Source of the DNA: Methanocorpusculum sp.
Lineage (GTDB): Archaea; Halobacteriota; Methanomicrobia; Methanomicrobiales; Methanocorpusculaceae
Reading direction: 5' to 3'
Length of the DNA: 11,434 nucleotides
Assembly (NCBI GenBank): GCA_029986255.1
Contig: DALTYD010000028.1
Location: 1-11,434 of the forward strand
Shown here: positions 1 through 6,003 of the stretch, piece by piece
How positions within the stretch are numbered: position 1 is the first letter of the stretch
How the letters are laid out: every line of letters begins with the position of its first letter
Notes under the pieces: generated by a model
Seen by the model: the letters and a program-made list of their open reading frames with translations, nothing else
Databases searched by the model: none
Told to the model about the DNA's origin: nothing
Made by a program: the position numbers and the translations under genes

Positions 1-177
1 AAAAACTCAGTACTAAGAATAACCTGATATGCACCATAGATATAATTTTTGGGAAGATAGATTATTTGAAGAACACCCTCGATATTGTCTAGCTACTTAT
101 AATCTATGAGTTAATCAAAAATTGATCAAAAAACTATAAAAAATTAATAATTTGGTTTCCGCTCTATACGCTCTATA
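1..177. other. AT-rich spacer downstream of fprA
   Basis: I see no convincing gene here. The stretch lies beyond the fprA stop codon and runs to the window edge. Close to the stop it holds two adjacent copies of GCTCTATA (161-168 and 170-177) and then the A-runs listed separately as the fprA terminator. Reading frames are short and AT-driven, and nothing resembles a tRNA. Confidence 0.5.
128..143 (-). terminator. Poly-T terminator of fprA
   Basis: Two A6 runs (128-133 and 138-143) read as two T6 runs on the minus strand, 35 to 50 bases past the fprA stop codon. Archaeal RNA polymerase commonly stops at such T-tracts without a hairpin. The assignment rests on position and base composition only. 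Confidence 0.45.
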
Positions 178-1401
178 TTATAACATATTTTTTATTTCTT
201 TTGCAATCTCCTGACCAAGTTTGAAGAATTTTTCTTTTTCAGTCTGATCTGGACGATAGGTGAATTCTACCGGGTCGTGCCAGATCTGAATGCCTGCCTT
301 ATCTAAAAGTTCACTAATAACTTTTGGTGCACCACCTCGACCACCGTTAGATCCAAAAGCAAATCCTATCTTTTTCTGAGTCTGTTTTCCCGGTCTGATT
401 CCCATTAGATAATATAGAAAACCGGCAACTGTTGGCAACGGATAGTCTTCAAGGGTAGGAGAGCCAACAATGACTGCTTTCGAATCAAGGATGTCACGAA
501 CGACATCAGATCTATGGACACCTTCATAGCGCCCATCCTTTAGGAGATCAACCTTTACTTCAACTCCTTCAGAAATTGCGCCCTCTGCAATATACTGGGC
601 AGCCACACCGGTCGAGTAATGCATCGTATCATAGATAATGGTTATCTTGTCTTTAGAGACACCATTAGACCAGTTGGCGTAAGCATTAATGATATCTGCG
701 GCATGACTTCTCCAGATAATACCATGAGATGGTGCAATTATCTCAATGGGCACACCAAGTTCAGTAACTTCACTAAGTTTTTTAAGAACCTTCTGAGAAA
801 GCGGAACGATGAGATTCGCCACAAACTTGGCTGCATGTTCCATAGCAACATCAATACCAAGTTCATCATCGAAACGTTCGCTGGATGCAACATGTTGACC
901 GAATGCATCATTCGGGAAAAGAATCTTATCTTCACCAAGATAAGTAAACATAGAATCTGGCCAGTGGAGGAATGGGGCCTCAAGGAAGGTCAGAGTCTTG
1001 TCATCACCAAGAGACAGAGTCTCAAGGTTTTTGATAGTATGAATATTCCATGTACTCGTATCATAGTGGCGGGAAAATCCCTTCTTAGCAATCTCAGTCA
1101 TATAGATAGGAATGTTCGGTAGTTTCTTAGAAAGAAGGGGGAGGGAACCAGAATGATCTATCTCAATGTGATTTGCAATAATGTAGTCAATCTTTTCTAA
1201 TGGAAGAATGGATTCAATACGTTCTGTGAGTTGCCACTCGTGCCCAGGATAAGTCCCATCAATAAGTGCAACCTTATCACCAATAACGAGATATGCATTG
1301 TAAGTCGTTCCCGGAAGGGTATAACCGTGATAATCACGAATATTCCAATCAATGGCACCTACCCAGTAGACGCCATCTTTAATTTTTACTGCTTTTAACA
1401 T
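178..1401 (-). CDS. fprA: Flavodiiron protein, F420H2 oxidase type (FprA)
   Basis: Soluble flavodiiron enzyme of 407 residues. In methanogens this family reduces O2 to water with reduced coenzyme F420, an oxygen-defence reaction. The N-terminal metallo-beta-lactamase-like half carries all diiron ligands: H78-x-E80-x-D82-H83 (NHIEIDH), H146 (FLHWPDSM), D165 (FPNDAFGQH) and H226 (APSHGIIW). The flavodoxin half starts near residue 252 (KITIIYDTMHYSTG, the FMN phosphate loop) and continues through SPTLEDYPLP and FGSNGGRGG. Length fits the family. I chose ATG 1401 (MLKAVKIKDG). An in-frame ATG at 1437 would add 12 unconserved residues and would leave little room for a leader after the TATA box near 1464. 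A weak purine-rich stretch (AGGGATTGGGA) lies upstream of the chosen start. The gene diverges from fae. F420 specificity, as against rubredoxin or NO use, is inferred from the lineage and from the absence of an attached rubredoxin domain. Confidence 0.9.
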   Translation of the reverse strand: MLKAVKIKDGVYWVGAIDWNIRDYHGYTLPGTTYNAYLVIGDKVALIDGTYPGHEWQLTERIESILPLEKIDYIIANHIEIDHSGSLPLLSKKLPNIPIYMTEIAKKGFSRHYDTSTWNIHTIKNLETLSLGDDKTLTFLEAPFLHWPDSMFTYLGEDKILFPNDAFGQHVASSERFDDELGIDVAMEHAAKFVANLIVPLSQKVLKKLSEVTELGVPIEIIAPSHGIIWRSHAADIINAYANWSNGVSKDKITIIYDTMHYSTGVAAQYIAEGAISEGVEVKVDLLKDGRYEGVHRSDVVRDILDSKAVIVGSPTLEDYPLPTVAGFLYYLMGIRPGKQTQKKIGFAFGSNGGRGGAPKVISELLDKAGIQIWHDPVEFTYRPDQTEKEKFFKLGQEIAKEIKNML

Positions 1402-1458
1402 AATATATTCCCAATCCCTAACTACAGCATGATACAAATCTGCAGCGTCTGGATACCA

Positions 1459-1469
1459 TTTTTATATAT
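1459..1469 (-). promoter_or_regulatory. Probable fprA TATA box
   Basis: On the minus strand this reads ATATATAAAAA, preceded by an A-rich BRE-like AAGAAC. Archaeal transcripts start about 25 bases after the TATA centre, so the start would be near 1439. That leaves a leader of about 38 bases before ATG 1401. The motif GGTATC directly follows the box on the same strand. Confidence 0.5.
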
Positions 1470-1583
1470 GTTCTTGATATTTATTAGATATTAGATTGCG
1501 GCACTTTTAAAAAATATATATTATTGAAATAACATATCAAAGATTCTGATGCAAGAGGACCTTTGCACTAAATGAAAAATATA

Positions 1584-1637
1584 ATATTAAGGTATACGTG
1601 AGAAATGAACATATTAAGGTATACGAGAGAGATGAAC
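1584..1637. repeat. 27-bp tandem direct repeat, two copies
   Basis: Units 1584-1610 and 1611-1637 match at 25 of 27 bases. Each begins ATATTAAGGTATACG and ends ATGAAC, and each contains the palindrome GTATAC. The exact head-to-tail spacing in a divergent spacer fits a double operator for a DNA-binding regulator. The second unit also holds GGTATACGAGAGAGAT, which recurs in similar form upstream of the V4R regulator at 2597-2612. Function is inferred. Confidence 0.75.
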
Positions 1638-1900
1638 AAGTCAAAACAGATTTTTTTTTGTACAATAAAAACTGTGTGAATTCATATATAATCAATACAA
1701 GGATATAGGCTCAACGTATCTCACTAGCTCACATTAAACAAAAGAATGATGAATTAAATAACATATCATAGAAAATCTATTCAAAACACAATTCTCAAAA
1801 AAAACACATAACCGGCAGGGATATGTTTCCCTTCACTACGTTTCTCATGTTTCTTAAAACAGTCAATACAGAAGAAGCAATAACAATCCGAAAGATCAAA

Positions 1901-1910
1901 TATTTAAATA
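1901..1910 (+). promoter_or_regulatory. Probable fae TATA box
   Basis: TATTTAAATA is a strong archaeal TATA match, with an A-rich BRE-like ATCAAA immediately before it. It predicts a transcript start near 1930 and a leader of about 45-50 bases before ATG 1979. A start there is incompatible with translation from the more upstream in-frame ATG at 1823. Confidence 0.55.
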
Positions 1911-1966
1911 ATAAGCACAATAATGAAAATTATAATTATATTAAGAATGGAACTGATGCAATTCAT

Positions 1967-1971
1967 GGAGT
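1967..1971 (+). promoter_or_regulatory. fae ribosome binding site (decides the start)
   Basis: GGAGT sits 7 bases before ATG 1979, a good Shine-Dalgarno match and spacing for an archaeal 16S tail. Another purine block, GGTGGAG near 2007-2013, is about 25 bases from the next in-frame ATG (2039) and is therefore badly placed. Confidence 0.6.
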
Positions 1972-1978
1972 ACCAATA

Positions 1979-2521
1979 ATGGGGTTGTTACAAAGTATTG
2001 ACAATGGTGGAGAAATAAGTTCTCCATTTAACAATGTGATGTTTGGAGAAGCGTTAGTTGGAGAAGGTGCTGAAGTTGCCCATATTGATCTCGTTATCGG
2101 ACCAAAGGGGAGCTCTGTTGAACAGGCCTTTGTGACGGCATTAGCATCTCCACAGAGGGGACATACACCACTTCTTGCTGTGATCACACCGAATCTACCT
2201 CCAAAGCCAGCAACATTGATGGTCAATAAAGTGACCATAAAAAATGTAACCCAGGCAACAATGATGTTTGGACCAGCCCAGCATGCAGTTGCAATGGCAG
2301 TTGCCGACTCAGTTGAAGAGGGCATTATCCCCAAAGAGGTAGTTGAGGAGGTGCTAATCATTGCATCTGTTTTTATCGAATGGGATGCAACAGACAAGAA
2401 AAAAGTGCATGATTGGAACTATGAGGCAACAAAACTGGCAATCAAACGTGCGATTACAGGGAACCCAAAAATAGATGAGATTTTAGCAAAGAAGAACGCA
2501 GCGATTCATCCATTTAGCTAA
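1979..2521 (+). CDS. fae: Formaldehyde-activating enzyme (Fae)
   Basis: Fae catalyses the condensation of formaldehyde with tetrahydromethanopterin to methylene-H4MPT, so it both detoxifies formaldehyde and feeds the C1 carrier of methanogenesis. Family signatures run the whole length: GEALVGEGAEVAHIDL with the catalytic His at residue 35, IGPKGS, GHTPLLAVITPNLPPKPATL, MFGPAQHAVAMAVADSVEEG, VFIEWDATDKKK, NYEATKLAIKRA and the terminal HPF. The chosen start gives 180 residues, about 15 more than usual. ATG 2039 would give 160 residues and would trim the first conserved strand. The frame is open from ATG 1823, but those extra 52 residues are unconserved and overlap the promoter. It is the stand-alone form, without the hexulose-phosphate synthase domain that many archaea fuse to it. 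It lies between fprA and a redox-type regulator, which suggests stress-linked control. Confidence 0.9.
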   Translation: MGLLQSIDNGGEISSPFNNVMFGEALVGEGAEVAHIDLVIGPKGSSVEQAFVTALASPQRGHTPLLAVITPNLPPKPATLMVNKVTIKNVTQATMMFGPAQHAVAMAVADSVEEGIIPKEVVEEVLIIASVFIEWDATDKKKVHDWNYEATKLAIKRAITGNPKIDEILAKKNAAIHPFS

Positions 2522-2523
2522 TC

Positions 2524-2530
2524 TTTTTTT
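2524..2530 (+). terminator. Poly-T terminator of fae
   Basis: A T7 run begins three bases after the fae stop codon, followed by CCC. It is a typical intrinsic archaeal termination tract and suggests that fae and the downstream regulator are transcribed separately. Confidence 0.5.
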
Positions 2531-2568
2531 CCCAATAGTATCACACCCATATTTTCTTTGCATCATCA

Positions 2569-2632
2569 CGAACATTATTATCTATTCAGATCAAATGGTA
2601 TCTAAGAGAGATTTTTTGAAAAAACAAATACC
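2569..2632 (+). promoter_or_regulatory. Regulator promoter with operator-like motif
   Basis: A BRE-like CGAAC (2569-2573) precedes a weak TATA candidate, TTATTATCTA (about 2576-2585). That places the transcript start near 2605. GGTATCTAAGAGAGAT (2597-2612) would overlap the start and matches 13 of 16 bases of a site in the fprA-fae spacer (1618-1633). The motif is followed by T6-G-A6 (2612-2624), and GGTAT (2597-2601) is mirrored by ATACC (2628-2632). This arrangement fits self-repression, which is known for MsvR proteins. It does not match the published MsvR box TTCGTA-N4-TACGAA, so binding is only a hypothesis. Confidence 0.4.
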
Positions 2633-2638
2633 AAAAAC

Positions 2639-2971
2639 ATGAAAACAACCATGCAAAACATAGAAAATACCCAGTGTCTTCGATTATTTTCCAGTGACGG
2701 CATCGTTACTGCAATAAGTAGTCCTGTTAGGAACAGAATCCTGTATCTTATCCACAATGAAGGAGAAGTTTCTTTTTCACGTATAGTGGAGTATACGGGC
2801 CTTTCCAAATCAACAGTGTCAGTGCATGTTAATTCTCTGATTGATTTAGGACTTATTGCATCACAAACAGTCCCAGGAGATGCACGTAAAAAGATGTATT
2901 ATCTGACCGCCTCGCATCTTGCTGATATCCAACCATACCATCACACGCACGTAAAAAGATGTATTATCTGA
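2639..2971 (+). CDS. N-terminal HTH part of a split MsvR-like regulator
   Basis: This is a 110-residue frame. Residues 24-90 form an ArsR-like winged helix: SSPVRNRILYLIHNEGEVS, then the helix-turn-helix ending in GLSKSTVSVHVNSLIDLGLI (residues 54-73), then the wing up to KKMYYLT. It would bind DNA as a dimer. After the first copy of a 65-bp duplication the frame runs into the second copy out of register, adds HVKRCII and stops at 2971. Deleting one copy would join this frame exactly to the V4R frame that follows, giving one regulator of 263 residues. No clear ribosome site precedes ATG 2639. It may be a real short DNA-binding protein, the front half of a pseudogene, or an assembly product. 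MsvR-type family membership is inferred from the domain order, the cysteines and the neighbouring fprA. Confidence 0.7.
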   Translation: MKTTMQNIENTQCLRLFSSDGIVTAISSPVRNRILYLIHNEGEVSFSRIVEYTGLSKSTVSVHVNSLIDLGLIASQTVPGDARKKMYYLTASHLADIQPYHHTHVKRCII

Positions 2972-3011
2972 CCGCCTCGCATCTTGCTGACATCCAACCA
3001 TATCATCACAC
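2882..3011 (+). repeat. 65-bp tandem duplication that breaks the regulator frame
   Basis: Units 2882-2946 and 2947-3011 are identical at 63 of 65 bases. Because 65 is not a multiple of three, the duplication shifts the frame. The two differences, GAT/GAC and TAC/TAT, are both silent third-position transitions in the frame encoding MYYLTASHLADIQPYHHT, the peptide present in both partial proteins. Recent slippage would normally leave identical copies, so either the duplication has aged under coding constraint or two strain alleles were joined during assembly. Confidence 0.95.
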
Positions 3012-3495
3012 GGGAAACAATGAATTCCGTGAGCTTATCCATCAATACTATATCAAGTATAATAATATTGATTATCGTCAGATTATCCCACATATTATTC
3101 AAGTAGCATTGATTGAGGCAGGGATTAGAATTGATCCAATCATGCTACGGGGGGGAGAGATGCTAGGCAAATCAGTTTCAATGTATCTAGTTTCTGAAAC
3201 TCTTGAAAAGACAATAGAGAATGTGATTAAATTTTGGGTACGATATGGACTAGGAAAGATGTGCATTCGATCCTCATCTTCGCTCCAACTTGAAATTTAT
3301 AACTGTCACGAATGTATGGTGTTACCAAAAACGAAACATAGCTGCTGCGTTATATCACAGGGTATTTTAACAGCGATTTTTTCGACATACTTCAACAAGC
3401 CAGTACGGGTGGATGAGATTGAATGTATGACACAGGGGTATCCAGCCTGCTGTTTTGAGATAGAAGTCCCAAAAAACTATAGCATAAATCAGTAA
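2959..3495 (+). CDS. V4R sensor part of a split MsvR-like regulator
   Basis: A 178-residue frame starts at an ATG inside the second duplicated unit and overlaps the upstream frame by 13 bases. It covers a V4R (4-vinyl-reductase) small-molecule or redox domain. It has eight cysteines: C102, a CHEC pair at 116/119, CC at 129-130, C156 in ECMTQG and CC at 164-165 (PACCFEIEV). V4R domains of MsvR use such thiols to sense oxidation. With one 65-bp unit removed, this becomes residues 86-263 of a single HTH-V4R protein. The internal start lacks a clear ribosome site, so separate translation would depend on coupling to the overlapping upstream frame. A G7 run near 3149-3155 is intact here but prone to slippage. 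A function as a free sensor is uncertain. Confidence 0.7.
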   Translation: MYYLTASHLADIQPYHHTGNNEFRELIHQYYIKYNNIDYRQIIPHIIQVALIEAGIRIDPIMLRGGEMLGKSVSMYLVSETLEKTIENVIKFWVRYGLGKMCIRSSSSLQLEIYNCHECMVLPKTKHSCCVISQGILTAIFSTYFNKPVRVDEIECMTQGYPACCFEIEVPKNYSINQ

Positions 3496-3531
3496 CGATT
3501 TTTCATCCGTAGACACAATATTAAAAATAAT

Positions 3532-4860
3532 TTAATTCTCCTTTTTCTTTCCAGATTTTTTTGTGTACTTCTTTTTCATTGATCCAAACTTTTGGAACAG
3601 AGGATAAGACACTGCTACGACGAGGATAAAAACTAATGAAATACAGAAAATCCAGATGATAACACCCCATTCCAAGCCGAAAAAATCGATTGAGTTTATC
3701 AAGGATGAATTTGTGTCTGAAAGCGTAAGAAGTATGCCTTCAGCAAAACTATCCGGCATAAACCAGCCAACAATTGCAGCGGAACACTGAGAAACAGGTG
3801 CAACATCATTAAACATGGAACGTTTACCATTCTGAGATATTTTTTCAAGTTCAGTAATGATACCATCGATCGAAAGCGTAAGCCATACAGGATCATCATA
3901 GCCATCCATGCCAGCAATGAGGTAGCCACACCCAAACGGGACAATAGCATAAGGAACGTAGCACCCAGGAAGTTCATAGGCCCAGACACTAGAAAGATCG
4001 TCTGCAACATGTACAGCCCACCCGATACCACTAGCCCATGTGACGCCTAAAGGCGGGTTTGAACCGACCACTATGTAGCCACCATCATGTGCCTGGACGA
4101 TGGAATAACCACAGGCACCCGCTCCATACATCACATCCAAGCTGCCCGTTCGTATAATTTTCTGACGCTGAACAATACCATTACTAACCTTTGCAATCCA
4201 TGCATAAGCACTTTCTTCAGTGAGATAAGAGGTAGTCCCCCCAGTAAGAACAAGTGTATCATCTGCCTCAAGAACCATCCCAAAGGGAATCATAGGGGTA
4301 ATCTCACTGCCAAGACAAACCTGATCATTGAACGGTGTGCCTGTTGACAGAAGATATGTCTGAATAAATCCAGAATTTGTCTCCCAAAACCATCCTGCAA
4401 AGAATATCATATCTTTAGAAACAGTGAGACATCCAACACCTACGTGCGAAAGCTCTCTCTGCCAAAGAATATGGCCCTCTTTATCAACTCTGACAATATA
4501 AGCATCACCATCAAAGCAATAACCGGTCCCTTCAGAACCATTAACGGATCTGACGATCGTCGCAAGAACTGCTCCCCCATCCTCAAGAGAGACGAGAGTT
4601 CGAACGTTGTCGCCTGGAAGAGATAAACGCCAAATTTCCTTTCCGGTGACATCGGTTTTCATCAAAATCGCACTGGAACTATTGGCCATGCCGAGAAAGA
4701 AACCTCCGTTCTCCACAGGAGCAACAGCTTCAACATTGATATAGGTTCCACTAAAATGATATGTCACATTGAGATTCTCAACAATGGCCGCAGAAGCTCC
4801 TCCACAGAAAATTAATGCCATTATCAGAAAAATCAGAACTGTTTTTTTATATTGGAACAT
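3532..4860 (-). CDS. Secreted, membrane-anchored beta-propeller-like protein
   Basis: I do not recognise a named family for this 442-residue protein. Residues 1-25 are a Sec signal peptide: basic MFQYKK, a hydrophobic stretch, and a cleavage-like ASA-A. The preceding LIFC is a poor lipobox. Residues about 30-390 hold around six degenerate beta repeats of the type small-x-hydrophobic-K-x-D-x-x-G-x-x-x-W, for example LMKTDVTGKEIWRLSL (66-81), YIVRVDKEGHILWQREL (121-137) and WAVHVADDLSSVWAYEL (281-297). This matches PQQ-like or YVTN-like propellers. A single membrane helix (about 398-421) and a lysine-rich tail (SMKKKYTKKSGKKK) anchor it with the propeller outside the cell. Several cysteines in the exposed part could pair. 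It is convergent with the regulator (36-base gap) and divergent from endA. No ribosome site precedes ATG 4860. Substrate or partner is unknown. Confidence 0.75.
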   Translation of the reverse strand: MFQYKKTVLIFLIMALIFCGGASAAIVENLNVTYHFSGTYINVEAVAPVENGGFFLGMANSSSAILMKTDVTGKEIWRLSLPGDNVRTLVSLEDGGAVLATIVRSVNGSEGTGYCFDGDAYIVRVDKEGHILWQRELSHVGVGCLTVSKDMIFFAGWFWETNSGFIQTYLLSTGTPFNDQVCLGSEITPMIPFGMVLEADDTLVLTGGTTSYLTEESAYAWIAKVSNGIVQRQKIIRTGSLDVMYGAGACGYSIVQAHDGGYIVVGSNPPLGVTWASGIGWAVHVADDLSSVWAYELPGCYVPYAIVPFGCGYLIAGMDGYDDPVWLTLSIDGIITELEKISQNGKRSMFNDVAPVSQCSAAIVGWFMPDSFAEGILLTLSDTNSSLINSIDFFGLEWGVIIWIFCISLVFILVVAVSYPLFQKFGSMKKKYTKKSGKKKEN

Positions 4861-4924
4861 GTATAATACATTTTACGTTATGGCATTAGTATGTTTGTGA
4901 ATAACACCACGCAGAAGACAGCCA

Positions 4925-4934
4925 TTTAATGATA
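4925..4934 (+). promoter_or_regulatory. Possible leaderless promoter of endA operon
   Basis: TTTAATGATA lies about 24-33 bases before the GTG start of endA, the expected TATA distance if the transcript began at the start codon itself. No Shine-Dalgarno sequence is visible between it and the GTG, which fits leaderless initiation. The TATA match is weak. The 97-base spacer must also serve the divergent propeller gene. Confidence 0.3.
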
Positions 4935-4957
4935 CCACACAACAAAAATATACCAGC

Positions 4958-5983
4958 GTGAAGGCACAATTTGATGGTACGCACGTTCTAGCACCTGTAG
5001 AGGCAAAGGTTTTCTACGATCAGAACGGTTATGGCCGAGTGGAAAAAACCGGAAAACTTCGACTTGACATTGTGGAGGGCCTGTATCTTATAGCGCGCGG
5101 AAAGATTCAGATCGATAACTGGTCCTTTGATGCACTTCTTTCCAAGAGCGCTCTATCATCTGAATTTCTCCGCAAATTCACTGTGTATAGGGATATTCGC
5201 GAACGTGGATTTGTTATTACCACAGGACCTCATGATTTTCGGATTTTTCCTCGCGGACAACGACCAGAACACGGACAATCAAAGTATCTACTCCGAGTAT
5301 TATCGGAACGAGAGGTAATGGATCTCTCAGTTGTTCTCAACGAAGCACAGACTGCAGCAAACATGCGTAAACAGTATCTACTTGCTGTAGTTGATGATGA
5401 GCATGAACTGACCTACTATGAGATACGGATCACGGTGCCAGAAGTAAAAAAAGAGATTATAGATCGTATACAAGAAGATTTTCCGAATATTTCGGCAAAA
5501 CTAGCAGGGATACCTGCCTATGTTGAGGATAACGGAACAGGTATCACCAAAAAACTCAAGGAAAACTGGTACGGGACAATGATGGATGCAACCAGGTTGT
5601 TTCTCGCACCAGTTGAAGTCTGCTGGTTGCTAGAGTCAGAAAAACTTTCACTAATCCCTGCGATGACAGCAGAAGAGTATGAAGCACATGCCGCAATGTA
5701 TGATCCTGAATTTGCTGAAAAAATGATTGTGTATCGATATTTCCGTTGTATCGGTTGGGCGCCTCGAACAGGATACAAGTATGGCCATCATTTCCGTGTG
5801 TACACAGACAAGGAAAAACATTCTGAACTATTAGTACACGCTTGTGGACCTGGCCATACCATGCCAATGAGTGTTATTTCCCGATCAGTCAGGCTAGCCC
5901 ATAGCGTAAAAAAGAAGATGCTCTTTGCCAGTATAGATGGAGAGAATGTCGCCTTCATCGAATTTGCGCGTATGAAGCTATAG
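4958..5983 (+). CDS. endA: tRNA-intron splicing endonuclease, two-unit archaeal type
   Basis: Cuts introns from precursor tRNAs at bulge-helix-bulge sites. At 341 residues it is twice the single-unit enzyme, so it is the fused form that acts as a homodimer. The N-terminal unit (about 1-160) keeps fold landmarks (GFVITTGPHDFRIFPRG 84-100, AANMRKQYLLAVVDD 133-147, YYEI) but lacks the active-site residues. The C-terminal unit (about 165-341) has RTGYKYGHHFRVY with catalytic Tyr282, then His288 (KHSELLVHA) and a Lys within 318-320 (AHSVKKKML). The start is a GTG at 4958 and no ribosome site is visible. It leads a block with trpS, pheS and pheT, with trpS only 20 bases downstream. In many euryarchaea tRNA-Trp carries an intron, which makes the pairing with trpS functionally suggestive. 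Confidence 0.93.
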   Translation: MKAQFDGTHVLAPVEAKVFYDQNGYGRVEKTGKLRLDIVEGLYLIARGKIQIDNWSFDALLSKSALSSEFLRKFTVYRDIRERGFVITTGPHDFRIFPRGQRPEHGQSKYLLRVLSEREVMDLSVVLNEAQTAANMRKQYLLAVVDDEHELTYYEIRITVPEVKKEIIDRIQEDFPNISAKLAGIPAYVEDNGTGITKKLKENWYGTMMDATRLFLAPVEVCWLLESEKLSLIPAMTAEEYEAHAAMYDPEFAEKMIVYRYFRCIGWAPRTGYKYGHHFRVYTDKEKHSELLVHACGPGHTMPMSVISRSVRLAHSVKKKMLFASIDGENVAFIEFARMKL

Positions 5984-6003
5984 CATAATAAATTGTGAGA
6001 TTT

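Larger units (their letters stand above)
1402..1978. other. Divergent fprA-fae intergenic region
   Basis: This is a 577-base, very AT-rich control region between two divergent genes. It holds an fprA promoter near 1464, a 27-bp tandem repeat at 1584-1637, a T9 run near 1651-1659, and the fae TATA box and ribosome binding site near 1901-1971. Short frames exist, for example a 24-codon one from 1608, but none has a convincing ribosome site or recognisable protein. I see no structured RNA that I can name. Confidence 0.55.

Noticed and set aside
619..1122. Plus-strand 167-codon frame opposite fprA
   Set aside because: It lies entirely within the well-supported fprA gene on the other strand, and its translation has no recognisable motifs.
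1650..1660. T9 run as a terminator in the fprA-fae spacer
   Set aside because: No plus-strand gene ends just upstream of it, so there is no transcript to assign. It may be ordinary AT-rich spacer sequence.
1963..2397. Minus-strand 144-codon frame opposite fae
   Set aside because: It is antisense to conserved Fae codons. Its Ser/Thr/Ala-rich translation is typical of a shadow frame.
4087..4347. Plus-strand 86-codon frame inside the propeller gene
   Set aside because: It is antisense to the propeller gene, which has a coherent signal peptide, repeats and anchor. No ribosome site or domain was seen.
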